Source of the DNA: Taenia hydatigena
Taxonomy: Eukaryota; Platyhelminthes; Cestoda; Cyclophyllidea; Taeniidae
Length of the DNA stretch: 64,000 bases
Direction: 5' to 3'
Assembly (NCBI GenBank): GCA_036345935.2
Contig: JADWOT020000007.1
Span: 7,591,394 to 7,655,393 of the forward strand
Below the pieces are notes generated by a model. That model did not search any database, had not been told where the DNA came from, and saw nothing but the letters and a program-made list of their open reading frames with translations. Within the stretch, counting starts at the first letter, position 1. Each line of letters starts with the position of its first letter. Positions 1 through 10,957 of this stretch are shown here, piece after piece. Made by a program: the position numbers and the translations under genes.

Positions 1-1387
1 TTCTTACATTTCTAACCTGGCTGAAGTATATCAAAAGAGGATGGATTTTGCTATGAAAAGTTTGTCGCCCCATAAGCAGTGTCGATTATAAGATGAGGGC
101 ATTATAACTCAGTTAATCGCAGTGCTTGGTTAGGTGCCACGCATGTTATGACCACTTTTAATAGTCTCTTGTCAAATGCGGATCAATAGAGGGTTGGAAC
201 AGTGCCCATCATTGCTTCACTTCTGCTGCTGTCCTGGAGTTTCAATTCCCATTTCAAGCATTAAGTTGAATTCGTCCCAACGCCTTCGTGTCACACCTTG
301 ATTTCTGTCTAATGGTAGAGTCTGCACAAATGTTTGACACGACCGAGTGTCACCTGATGTGACAGGTGACTGCTTGTTTTGGATTTTGCACAATTGGAAA
401 TGGTCGCTCACAAGGGTCCATTTGTGATGAAATGTTAATCCCCATGCTGTGATGTCACTTAAGCAGTGTGTTTAATCTTTGCTACTGCTTGCAATCTGCT
501 GATCCCAACTTCCCGAGTTTTATCTGGAAAGGGCTCGCGAGCATCTCGTGTAAATGCTATCCTGTCAGAGGCTGCGATGACGCAGTCATCATGCGTATAG
601 ATGAGATACTTTTCCAAATGCCATCATGGATTCCGACAATTGTTCTACTGTATATAAACTGATGCTTAATTAGAACTTTCGTGCTGTTAGCTTGGCTTTT
701 TATGCAGAAGATAAACAACATTTAATTAAGAAAGTGAGAACCAACACTGCAGCTAGATTTGCAAAGCGACGTGCTGGTGGAGTGACCACAACAAACAAAA
801 ATGAAGGAAAATATCGATATGGTCAATAGCTCACGACTGAATGGAGGGTTTTGTCTTTGGCTGGAAATAAATTGCACCAAAGTATTTTTAGGAGGTTTTA
901 AAAATGGTGGAATACACTGTGCCACACTGGTTTTCGAGTCGGTGTCAGAGGCGTATTTCTCATAACCTAATCGGTTAGAAATGTTATTCGAGTTAAAGTA
1001 AAATAGGCTCTCATAAAAGAGAGCGGAGGTGACGTTTACATTAGGAAGTTAGTCATTTAAGTTTCCAACTGGCATCGTGGGCTAATTGTGTGCCTGTTAT
1101 AAAAACTGAAGCGCACTTCTGCCTCAGTGTATCACATAAGCTGAACATTAGTCGTGGCCATGAGTCCACCTTCGGGACAGCAGACACCCAATCATGAAGC
1201 CATGAATTTGTCAATAATTTTAGTCGGTAGGCACACATGCCTCAGCCGTACTCAAAAAATAAACTCTGCTCTCTCCACCCAATTAACGCACAATTCTACG
1301 TCAGCAAATTTTGGCTGCAGCGTTGTGTAAGCATGCGCCTGTGTCACTTTTAATGATAAATTCATGGTCCGAAAATTAATGAAGGAA

Positions 1388-1551
1388 GCGTGAAAGCAAG
1401 TGCTTAAACTAAGGAGCCTTAAAACAAACAGGATCATAAGGATGAGTGCCTAGCTGTTTTCTTGCAATGGCTTTTAAGTTACAGCATTTCTATTAATGCC
1501 ATTTGTTTGCGTCTTAAGTTCTGTTGATAATGTAAAGACAAGGCGCAAAAC
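1388..1551 (+). repeat. Diverged direct repeat, copy 1 (partner 2172-2337)
   Basis: About 165 bp is shared with 2172-2337 in the same orientation. Anchor strings present in both are gcttaaact, gatgcctagctgtttt (gagtgcc here), catttctatt and ctgttgataatgta. Divergence is substantial (roughly a quarter of bases by eye) with small indels. The nature of the repeat is unknown and no coding frame is kept between the copies. Confidence 0.6.
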
Positions 1552-2171
1552 ACTGCTCTCTCTCGCTTTAGCGGAAAAATTTTTACATTTGCGCTATCTG
1601 TCCTCTCACCAAGCTACCCACTATCGCAATTCTGGTCTGTTATCTGTGGCAGCGTTGTAAAGCCGTTGTTGGTGTAAAACAAATGGGTAACTCAATCCAA
1701 TTTGTCGGTCACATGACATTTCCAAAAGTTAAACGGTACGCCTGGTCAAAGGCATGTGGTTCTGAGCAACTGACTAAAGTTTCTCTTCAAGTTTGCCAAA
1801 ACACTGCGTTTTAACATGCATAGTGCCATCGGTAGTGCTGGAAGGCAGTCAAATCCGAGCAATCACAACAGTAGCCGCGCGCAAACCGCCATACAGAGAG
1901 TTAAGCGAATTTCGAGGTCAGAATAGAATTATAGCGAACTCTACAGTGCATAGCAGATCAAGGAGGTGATTCCACACAAAAGCCGAAGCCATACTCGCCA
2001 CTTTCATAACTGGAGTCCGAGTTCTGCAGAACAATTCAGTGCCAAGCATATCAACGCTGTAAGGCCAATGCTCATAATTTGTCGGTTCACGTCCATCAGA
2101 GTAGCATTGTAAAGGCGAGCGCTTGTTTCAGTGTAAACATAAAGTCGTAGTTCTAAAATAAACTAAAAAAG

Positions 2172-2337
2172 GCGTGCAAGAATTCGCTTAAACTCCGAAG
2201 ACTTAAAATGGACTGAATCATGAGGATGGATGCCTAGCTGTTTTTCTGCAGTGACTTCCAAGCTACAACATTTCTATTTAATGCGATTTAACACTGTTTT
2301 AGCTTCTGTTGATAATGTAGAGGCAGAGAGGCAAACA
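2172..2337 (+). repeat. Diverged direct repeat, copy 2 (partner 1388-1551)
   Basis: Same-orientation homologue of 1388-1551, offset about 785 bp. It shares gcttaaact, gatgcctagctgttttt, catttctattt and cttctgttgataatgta. It is probably an old local duplication or two members of a dispersed family. Confidence 0.6.
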
Positions 2338-3033
2338 TGGCTTTGGATAGGTAGGAAATTCGTAGGTTTTCACCATTCGCTCTTGCGAATCTAAGTTGTG
2401 AATCCGCGCCCCATGGTGGGTAGCTTAAAATCATCCAAAATGCCTTAAATGCAAAGGTGTATTACGATGGTGGGTGTAGCTCGGATCGCGGTTGTTCTCA
2501 CTGCCTTATCACACCTCTGCTATTGCCGTGCGATGGAGCCTTCATGAGCAAATGTAGTTTCCCTTTTCGCCCCGCAGCTGTCGCCAAATAGGCGGTTGAG
2601 CATGATAGTCAAGGCACAATGCCGTCGATTAAGGCTCCCAAGTATCCGGCTTTTAAATAACTTGTTTCATTTGGTAAATAGGGCATGCAAGCAGATGAAA
2701 GGCGAAGAGAAATTCGGTTGAAGTGGTGCAGAATGGAGAACAGGTACTAAAAAACACTATAGAATATCAAATTGAATTGCATAATGTCAGTGCGGTCAAT
2801 CAGTGAAATTAAGTTCTACATGAGCCTGAATCCTGTTTCTTGCATAGGTAAGGCTTCCTCTCTTAGTACGATTCACATCCAACTCGCAAATTTTTAATTT
2901 ATTCGTATTGCGTGGGTGCGTACTTACATTCATATGATTGTTGACATCAGAGAGAGAAAAGTTTTGGCCTATACAGTAGCATAGAAACAGACTAAGTTTG
3001 CTGCTTTGATCTATGTTCAGTGTTTCATGCTGA

Positions 3034-3250
3034 TATTCTGGAATGCGGCCTCTTAAGGAAGTCAACTCTACCAACGTTGCATTAAAAAGAGCTTGCAACT
3101 CTCCGCGCTGATTAAAAAAATGAGGGAGAAGAGTGTCGACAAAATTGTAATGGCGCTTGCAGAGAAGGCATACTGTAACATTAATTGATAGGTAGACTGA
3201 TGAATGGCTGCAATCGTATTCGAGACATGCGTTCAATTTGGCATTCATGT
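3034..3250 (-). repeat. Diverged local repeat, copy 1 (partner 3500-3690), with conserved minus-strand frame
   Basis: This segment aligns in the same orientation with 3500-3690. On the minus strand both read through a similar peptide: LQALFNATLVELTSLRGRIP here and LQALCTATLVGLAILSSQIP in the partner. The frame here is open from 3248 to 2796 (about 150 codons including non-ATG starts). Keeping a frame while the DNA diverges may mean a decayed exon duplicated in tandem, but no family was recognised and no splice sites were established. Confidence 0.35.
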
Positions 3251-3499
3251 TGAAATAACTTTGCGATTTTACTCTGACTTTTAGTGCCAGAGAATGTTAG
3301 GCTAAGCTAGATATAACGCTGGCAGCACATTTTTATATGTGTGTATGGATTGTTCTAGGCATTTATTCCCTCGTACTGAGTGACAATTCTCCCACCGAAA
3401 TCAAGAGGATTTGGCCTATGCAGCAGCTGTAGGGGAGAGAAGTGGAAGGAGAGACTGAAATCACTTCACTGATTTCCTGTTCCGCGTGTCAGGCTGACA

Positions 3500-3690
3500 T
3501 TTTTGGGATTTGGCTACTTAAGATAGCCAATCCTACCAATGTTGCGGTACAGAGGGCTTGTAGATCCCATAAATAATAACAGTTGGAGGGAGAAAAGTGT
3601 GCCGATGCAAACCGTATCGGCATTTGTGGAAAAGGTGTACTTAAATGTTTGAGGCATTCGAAACGTGATGGGTTATGAGTGAAAGGAAGT
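3500..3690 (-). repeat. Diverged local repeat, copy 2 (partner 3034-3250), with conserved minus-strand frame
   Basis: Homologue of 3034-3250 about 465 bp away, same orientation. The minus-strand frame is open from 3788 to 3489 and contains a peptide similar to the first copy (LQALCTATLVGLAILSSQIP). It could be a broken tandem exon. No known domain was recognised. Confidence 0.35.
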
Positions 3691-3981
3691 AGGGAATCGG
3701 CATAGATCGGACACATCAGCACAATGTGCTGTTTGGTGGCTGGTGATGCTGCCGATGGTAATGGCGTAGGTGTGGATGCTGGCATCAATTCTTCAGCTCT
3801 AGGTCAATTTATTGCTTTCGATGCGAAACTGCACTTCTTTAAAGACCTCTCATGGTAGTAGAACACCTAAATCTTTTGCCAACAAACACAGTGCACCAAG
3901 TGTGCCACTGTTGCGTAAACGCATAGCAACCTATTTGCTGTTTCAAGTAGCATCTACACCTTTTCGAATGGACTCATGTCT

Positions 3982-4757
3982 GCAGGCTTTGCATGTAAAT
4001 ACTTGCTGCGTGAGGCTATTTTAGCAACCGGGTGTCAACTCATCACAAAATTGCCACATTTGCAGGGCTAAAATCTGCAGCAAAGAGCAAACGATATGTG
4101 AGAGGCCCAAAAAGTGAAGAACGCAGCACCTATGTAAGGCTTCAATGAGGATGACAATGTGATCGGTGACTACGCTTCAACGCTGTGTGCACAGTGGAGA
4201 GGGTGAAGCAATCATCATTTACTTTTCGCCAGAGAGCCGGTCAGTACTACGAGAGAATCGCTTTTCCTACTCGCAGAGCAACTCAAAGGACAGTCACCTT
4301 CCAATGCTGGTAATAACCCGCGTTGAATTGAAGACACTTTACCAACCACACAGTCTTCCAACTCTACGTACGCGGTACCCAGAACGAGAGCGAAAACCAA
4401 TATGGTGACAGTTTATACTGAATTCGTTATCACTTTGGCGGGCAAGATGGAGCAATATCAAACAAATGTGCTAAACATGTGCTCTGCACATGCTTGAGTA
4501 TTCACAACACCTCAAAGTATACCCATATATTCATGCATCAACTTGGTCCTCTAACTTATTGTATACCCTTCATCACCTAACAATCACTAATCTTGATTTC
4601 GCGGATTAGTAGTTATTTCGCAGTTTTATCTTTATTCAGGTTTCTGTGGCCTGGGTCACACGCATGCCCTAACATGAGGAAAAATGGGCTGTTCATCTGC
4701 CGTTGCAAGGAGAATTTAGTTCCTGTCAACCGCGAGGCGAACCGCACTGTCATTATT
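3982..4757 (+). repeat. Tandem duplication, copy 1 (776 bp)
   Basis: Starts gcaggctttgcatg and ends cactgtcattatt, and is repeated in direct orientation at 4759-5523. By eye the copies differ at about 25-30 positions, mostly transitions. There is also a small internal length difference near 4437-4455 (ggcgggcaagatggagc... here versus a shorter string in copy 2). Copy 1 ends directly against the single N at 4758. No coding function is seen: the 80-codon frame in both copies accumulates mainly amino-acid-changing differences. Confidence 0.9.
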
Positions 4758-4758
4758 N
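4758..4758. other. Single ambiguous base (N) at the duplication junction
   Basis: The only non-ACGT symbol in the window. It separates the last base of tandem copy 1 from the first base of copy 2, which is what a scaffold join between two overlapping but unmerged contigs would look like. Confidence 0.95.
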
Positions 4759-5523
4759 GCAGGCTTTGCATGTAAATACTTGCTGCGTGCGGCTATTTTA
4801 GCAACCGCGTGTCAACTCATCACAAAATTGCCACATTTGCAGGGCTAAAATCTGCAGCAAAGAGCAAACAACATGTGAGAGGCCCAAAAAGTGAAGAATG
4901 CAGCACCTATGTAAGGCTTTAATGAGGATGACAATGTGATCGGTGACTACGCTTCAACGCTGTATGCACAGTGGAGAGGGTGAAGCAATCATCATTTACT
5001 TTTCACCAGAGAGCCGGTCAGTAATACGAGAGAATCGCTCTTCCTACTCGCAGAGCAACTCAAAGGATAGTCAGCTCCCAATGCTGGCAATAACCCGCGT
5101 TGAATTGAGGACACTTTACCAACCACACAGTCTTCCAACTCTACGCACGCATTACCCAGAACGAGAGCGAAAACCAATATGGTGACAGTTTACACTGAAT
5201 TCTTTATCACTTTGGCGCAACATTAAGCAAATGTGCTAAACTTGTGCTCTTCACATGCTTGAGCATTCACAACACCTCAAAGTATACCCATATATTCATG
5301 CATCAACTTGGTCCTCTAACTTATTGCATACCCTTCGTCACCTAACAATCACTAATCTTGGTTTCGCAGATTAGCAGTTATTTTGCAGTTTTATCTCTAT
5401 TCAGATTTCTATGGCCTGGGTCACACGCGTACCCTAACATGAGAAAAAAATGGGCTGTTCATCTGCCGTTGCAAGGAGAATTTAGTTCCTGTCAACCGCG
5501 AGGCGAAACGCACTGTCATTATT
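4759..5523 (+). repeat. Tandem duplication, copy 2 (765 bp)
   Basis: Direct copy of 3982-4757 with the same first and last motifs (gcaggctttgcatg ... cactgtcattatt). It begins immediately after the N and then continues into unique sequence (ccctatttgattt). See copy 1 for divergence. It could be a true tandem duplication or the second haplotype of the same locus. Confidence 0.9.
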
Positions 5524-8309
5524 CCCTATTTGATTTCTGCCTGCTTAACCTTCCTACCCTTATTACAAATCTTCGTACTTTTCCACCGGGAAGTCCACCT
5601 ATCCTCCGACACACATACACACACGCCCCCAAACAGATCTCTTTGAATGATTTGCAGGGAACGGTCCATAATCTCACCCGCATTCATCCATTTTGTGTCA
5701 ATCTATTTGGGAGTTATTTTAAGTGCTCATTACACGGGCAAACTAAGGAGAGGATTTCGCTTTACGTGCACGAAATCGAGCCATTCATCGGTCGTTAAGA
5801 CATTTGCTCTACCCATTTTAGTAATAATGAGTGAGACTGCAAACCAAAGAAGCCGCACTTTAGAAGTGGCGATGGAACAAACAGGATAAGAGCGATCGCA
5901 AGCTATGAGAAAAATAGTTGTGGAATGGAAGTATGTGCGATAGTCAGCATAAAGGAAAAATATAGGAAGCAAGATTAAATATTCCATCAGGATGATCGAG
6001 TGCAAGGCGCCGCCGAAAGAGAATGGCAACTTTTGCATTTATAGACTTTGTGCACTGCAGCAAACAAGAACTAGTAAGGAGTTTCAAAAATGGCACATTC
6101 GACACTCAATTTTCGTGAGAAAGACTGGCCTACGGGCCACGAAAGTCAATTACGGGCAGCACGCATAATGAGTGCGAGTCCAAAACCCATAGGAGACTCG
6201 CGTCAAGCTTTTAAATCGACTAGTGTTAATTTGGATATGATTAGTCCAGCCTTCCTTAAATTGATGATAAAAGGCAAGTGGAAATTAAGACGAAACTCTG
6301 TTTTGAACGTATCCTTAATGCTGCGCATTGTATCACACCAGCCAAAATAGACAGACTTCACCTCAATAAAATCGTATCAAACCGAAACTGTCCTTCCATA
6401 TTTTAGGCATATATTTTCAGCCATCACTTTCATTGCTGTTTTTTGTTATCCATAATGAAATGCAATTGAATGGGGAACCGATGGTAGTTACAAACGAGGG
6501 ATGCGTTTTACTAGCCATATTAGCCGCGTTATTGCGCAAATTTAGCGCACCTTCGAAATCCGGTCACATGCACTCGGTGTGTTTACTTCTCATCAATGCA
6601 GTCGAATGTGAGCCGAAACGCACAATAGGTTATTCGCGCTTTAAAGATGCCCTTGTACAATTTGCACTCCTTTGGTTTGCTTCGTGAATACGAATCGCTA
6701 TCCACCGTTATTGACTACCACTACCACCAGCATAGGAGCTGCTTAATATGCATAAGTAGCAGCAATACGTTGAATGGAATAGTACAATAAGTCCTCAGCC
6801 CTCAAAATATCTTTGTTATGCAAAACCAATTCATTTCAATTTCATCAGGAGTTACCTACATTCTTGGGCATTATTTGCACCTGAATGTTACTTTCAAGTG
6901 TTGTGTTTAGCCTTCCTCTCCCACGTGCCAAACCCTATCATATTATGAGCTAGTTCTACCCTATTTTATCGAGCTCTGCTATGTCTGTCTATAAAGGTTT
7001 AAAATATGCCTGAGGAACTGATCGATAGTATAAAGTAATTTTCTGCAATAAATGCAAAACGATGACTCAATCTAAAAAAAAAGCTTTGGGTAGGACTTGG
7101 CAAGCAATATGACAATGCTGAATCGAAATGGAGAAAATGTGGAGGTAGATACCAGAAAGCAAAATGACTTACTCCCACTTCTTCGATGTTGGTTGCGACA
7201 ACTTCCACACGCTCACACATCTACATTTATTTTGTAAATCCCGTATGAATTCAGGCGGTACTTTATGCGCTTTGATGAATTTGATCTACTTCTCAGCTAC
7301 TTGCCAAATTTATTAAAGTTTAGTCAGCCCAAAATTACACAAAGCGATCAATCTCTCCTTACCTAAAAATGACCAAGCACACAAGCACAGTCTCAAATCT
7401 TGTACGGCCAGCTCAATTTTCTCATAACTCGTCCAAGTTTTCTGTGGCAAACTCGCAAGTACAATCCCATCTTGCACTAACCTGCCAATTTAAGCAGCTG
7501 AAATCATTATTTCTGATGGCACAAATTTTCTGGGCAATCATTTCACTCACAAGCACTATTATTGCTTAATGCAACAGGATCAAATGTTAGCTTTGAAACG
7601 CACAAAAGTGATATGCACTAAGGCTGACTTCGACACGCCCCAGGGAGTTTCCTTTCATCCATTGTAAGCGTGGGGCATTGATTCTGGATAGCAGCCTTAT
7701 GTGGATCATTGCGCCTCCATGGGGTGACACCAAAGTTTACATAGGATTAAATGACTCTATTATGATGAGCCAGCAAACATAATTTCCGCGTTTCACGAGG
7801 CGCATTGTAAACCAAGGGGATAAGTAAAGCATAATTAAACAGCATAGTTATAAGCTTTGAGTTTCACAACGCGCATTCCAAACCAAGAATATAGATAAAA
7901 CAACATTAAACAACATGGAAGGAGAGCAATTGGGAGTTTATAAGTATTTAGACGGAACAAATGATTTAAATGGAAAGTGTATCACAGTGCCCTAGGTTCT
8001 TGAGGTCGCATATCAAGACGGAGCTTAAGTAAGCTGCAAAAGTAAGTACTTCTTTCTAGTAGTTGCGAAATGCAATAAAGGCTGCCGCTATTCCCATTTT
8101 AAATGAATATCTTTCCTTTTACGAAAAATGCAATGTTTTACCTTATTCATATTTACGCGCAAAGTTTGATATAAATAAGGTCATATGCGCACGTGCTTGG
8201 GTGTGAAAAGGAAAGCAACAAATAGTAGGATATTTGTGAACCAAAAAGTAAGTCAGGAATTTGTCTCATCTTGAGACTGCACAAATGACGCCTACGCATT
8301 AACTCAGAC
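5524..8309. other. Non-coding stretch
   Basis: No gene recognised. A short two-unit repeat lies at 7790-7916. The segment 6655-6740 is a diverged inverted copy of 18430-18510: ttgcactcctttggtt and the ccaccg...ctaccactacca motifs are shared. Nothing else stands out. Confidence 0.55.
7790..7916 (+). repeat. Two-unit direct repeat, period 71 bp
   Basis: Units 7790-7845 and 7861-7916 align end to end: gtttcac, gcgcatt, aaaccaa, ata.ata.a and attaaac are shared, with scattered substitutions. A minor local duplication with no coding content. Confidence 0.6.
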
Positions 8310-8317
8310 TATAAATG
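8310..8317 (+). promoter_or_regulatory. TATA box of the Thr-rich repeat gene
   Basis: TATAAATG lies 50 nt upstream of the ATG at 8360. Initiation about 30 nt downstream would give a 5' leader of about 20 nt. The spacing is what a compact single-exon gene would have. Inferred from position; no initiator element was assigned. Confidence 0.45.
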
Positions 8318-8359
8318 TAGACAGAGGCCTAAAAGGACTGTATGGAACACAGGACCATT

Positions 8360-9287
8360 ATGCAGACTTTCAAAGCCTTTTACGTGCTGACACTCACCCT
8401 TGGCATGTTTGGCTGTAGAGGCGCCTCTTCCAGATAAAATGTTGCTAGAAGTAAAGGTTTTAGAAGCGATGGTAGATGGAACGCTGCCTATACAAGAATT
8501 GCCGACACCTAATGCAGTGGTTGGACACCAAACTACTGTTGGTACCACAGTATCAAGGCAGGCCCTAAGAACGCCCAATAAAACGGAACCCATGTCATCC
8601 TCTACCAATACAACTGTGTTAACACTGGTCCAACTGACATCAAGTTCATTGAAGCCAACTTCGCTGACTACCAACGTCACAAATGCTCCAGTAACAACCA
8701 AAAAATCCCAAGCATCAGCATTGTCTGATGATCTGCCAACATCAGCACAGGTATCGGTGATAACCAACACCATGGAACCACCTGTGACGTCTGCCAACAC
8801 CACAGTGTTAAAGCAAACTTTATTAATTCAAGATGCAACGGAACCGACCTCAGGATCCACCAATGGTACAGCTTTATCATAGGTTTCTCTGGCGTTCAAT
8901 ACAACGCAACCATTGAAATCGTCAAGCGATGATGCAATTAAAGCACAGACTCTAGTAATACTCCTTGCAACCCAACCACAGATAGCAGCTGCCGACCTTC
9001 CAGCATCAACACAGGCGTTAGAAATGATTACTGCAACGCATCCACCGGAACTGTCAACCAACGATGCAGTCCAAACGCAGGCTGCAGTAACATTCCATAC
9101 AACCCAACCGTAAACCACATCCGCCAACATTCCAGCATCAATGCTGACGCCGGTGATCGCCAATGCACCGCCCACCAATGCCAAACCAACACCACAGGCT
9201 CCGGTGATGCTAACATCTACAGATCCCCCAATTTTATTGCTACATCCATCTCTTTTGCTCCTTTTCTATCAAGATAGCAGTTCGTAA
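8360..9287 (+). pseudogene. Secreted Thr/Ser-rich 22-residue-repeat (mucin-like) protein, with lesions
   Basis: The ATG at 8360 starts a signal-peptide-like sequence (MQTFKAFYVLTLT, then a hydrophobic run). At about 8401-8404 one extra base moves the reading into a second frame. Allowing for that shift, the signal peptide would end in a plausible AVEA cleavage region. The second frame stays open to 9287 apart from TAG at 8880-8882 and TAA at 9111-9113. It encodes about 290 residues rich in Thr, Ser, Ala, Pro and Gln, in degenerate units of about 22 residues (consensus xNTTxPPxTSANxxxxxQTxVxI). The multiple-of-three period and long open frame favour this strand. Several N-x-T sequons (NTT, NVT, NGT) and a hydrophobic C-terminus (ILLLHPSLLLLF) would suit a glycosylated surface or secreted protein. 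A TATA box and AATAAA frame it closely. The lesions may be real decay or base-call errors. No known family was recognised. Confidence 0.6.
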
Positions 9288-9319
9288 TTACTGTACACAT
9301 TAAATACCTCGGGCCTGTC

Positions 9320-9325
9320 AATAAA
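9320..9325 (+). terminator. PolyA signal of the Thr-rich repeat gene
   Basis: AATAAA 33 nt after the final TAA (9285-9287). Together with the upstream TATA box it bounds the gene on the plus strand. Confidence 0.5.
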
Positions 9326-10533
9326 GTTGCAAAAATTTAGTCCAGCACTTTCACCTTAAATCTTGGTGTTACTGTCTCACCAATTCGTAAGAGTCTCTCT
9401 ACACTCGTCTTCTCACTGCATTTTTTCGGACTGACACTGATCCAGGCTTTAACATTTATTTTTGCGCGTCGATTGCCGAATGAATACCTTGGCAATCTGT
9501 ACCAGCAGATGACGCGAGTGCGTTTTCGTGCATATCCTTAACGATACAATTGTCATAGTGGAGTTTTGTTAGTCGATTCCAATAAATTAACGACCATCTC
9601 TGTGACCTTAATACATCAAAGAGGCTATTAGCATTGGTTTAATCCCAGTTTCCTCAACGCAGCAATCAGAGCGCACAAATTGAGGAAAGTATATTGGGAT
9701 AGCCTGTAACTTAAGGGGCAACAGCATCCGCTAATCCTGTGTTATCTGCGTAGGCTACGTAGTGGAAAACACAATGTCGATTTTGGCACATTATCTGCAA
9801 CTATCGCCAAGCGCAATTCGGTGGACACATTTAGGTGGTTATGTTAGCATTTAGTCGCGCCGCGTTGCTTGCGTTAAATGTAAAAAACGGTAATGGAAGC
9901 ATCCTTTATTACATTTCCATGCACTGAAGTGACCTGCAAGCTATACAATTCAATCAATAGTGACTTACAAAATGAACGCGTGTCAAAATTCGTAAGAAAC
10001 TCGCATTAGACTAAAAGCTGAACGATGTTCACTTGGTTACGAACAGCGTGGTCTCTATTGAATAGATAAAACATGGTAGCTAGATATATATAGGCAAATC
10101 CTATTTTGTGCACATTATTAATGCCACCCATTATATCATACTCAATCACAGTAGGCAATCTTCACATCGCTGACGTCGAATCACGTCATAACGGTACTTT
10201 AATATTCAAAGCACCCATTTTGAACTGGTGTCATTACACTATTGCTGTTATATTCATTTGAATGTATTTAAAGTTAGAATTGTTGGCAGTTAAAAAGGAC
10301 GAATGAGTTGCGTTATCTGCTGTTTATCCTTATTGAAAAACTTGGTCTTCTATTATCGACATATTTATCAATAACAAATGCGGATGCAACTCTTGCCTTT
10401 TCGGACTAAATGCTTTTGAATGTAAACCGAGTTTAAACGGAGCAATAGTGCACTTTAAAACACATTCGAACCGCTAGGAATAAATATTTGCCTTTGTAAC
10501 TTATGTAAGCTTCGCCTTGCCCACGTTTCCTGA
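9326..10533. other. Non-coding stretch
   Basis: No open frame of note, no splice-bounded exon, no RNA gene and no clear repeat seen. Confidence 0.6.
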
Positions 10534-10957
10534 AGCATGAAGGTGCTTTGGTTGTAGAGCCAATTTTACTGCTCGATCCCAAAGTGTGAGGAATGCGCAG
10601 TCAGCATTCATTGCTAGGTGTGCTTTTTCCTTTGCACTAGCTGTTGGAATAATGCGCTTGTCATTTAGGCCAGGCGCATAAGATAATTTGATAATAATAA
10701 AATATTCGGATGTGCTCATATGCCAAGATAAAATAGAAAAGAGTGGCACCTATTCTAATGGTCACAGCATCATTCAGGCTGAGGTAGGGGCCGTCAAAAA
10801 GACCGCATTTTCTTCATATGAAATTCAAAAGCGGGGAATGCGTTTCGGCAAGGAAGTAATGAGGCTTATGGGAATGCCATCTGGCACGGGCACTTTCAAA
10901 TTCCTTCCAATGACTGATATGCCAATTTTACTAACTCAAAAGATCCTTATTTTGGAT
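10534..10957 (+). repeat. 424-bp dispersed repeat, copy 1 (partner 39389-39812)
   Basis: Aligns over its whole length with 39389-39812 in the same orientation. Both are 424 bp, with roughly 20% substitutions and no net length change. In the plus frame from 10688 this copy reads an uninterrupted, protein-like sequence (KYSDVLICQDKIEK, NGHSIIQAE, SSYEIQ, GMRFGKEV, LPMTDMPILL). The other copy shares these motifs but has a TAG after SSYEIQ. The equal length and shared frame suggest a decayed coding exon or transposon coding remnant. No family was recognised. Confidence 0.75.

Larger units (their letters stand above)
1..3033. other. Non-coding stretch
   Basis: No gene is recognised here. Open frames are all under 70 codons and have no splice-compatible neighbours or protein-like conservation. 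The only structure seen is a diverged direct repeat at 1388-1551 and 2172-2337, listed separately. Confidence 0.6.

Noticed and set aside
4166..5185. 80-codon frames present in both tandem copies as a duplicated gene
   Set aside because: Differences between the copies change amino acids about as often as expected without selection, the opposite strand is equally open, and no domain is recognisable.
8309..9216. Long minus-strand frames over the Thr-rich repeat
   Set aside because: They are shadows of a repeat with a three-base period. Signal peptide, TATA box and polyA signal all support the plus strand.
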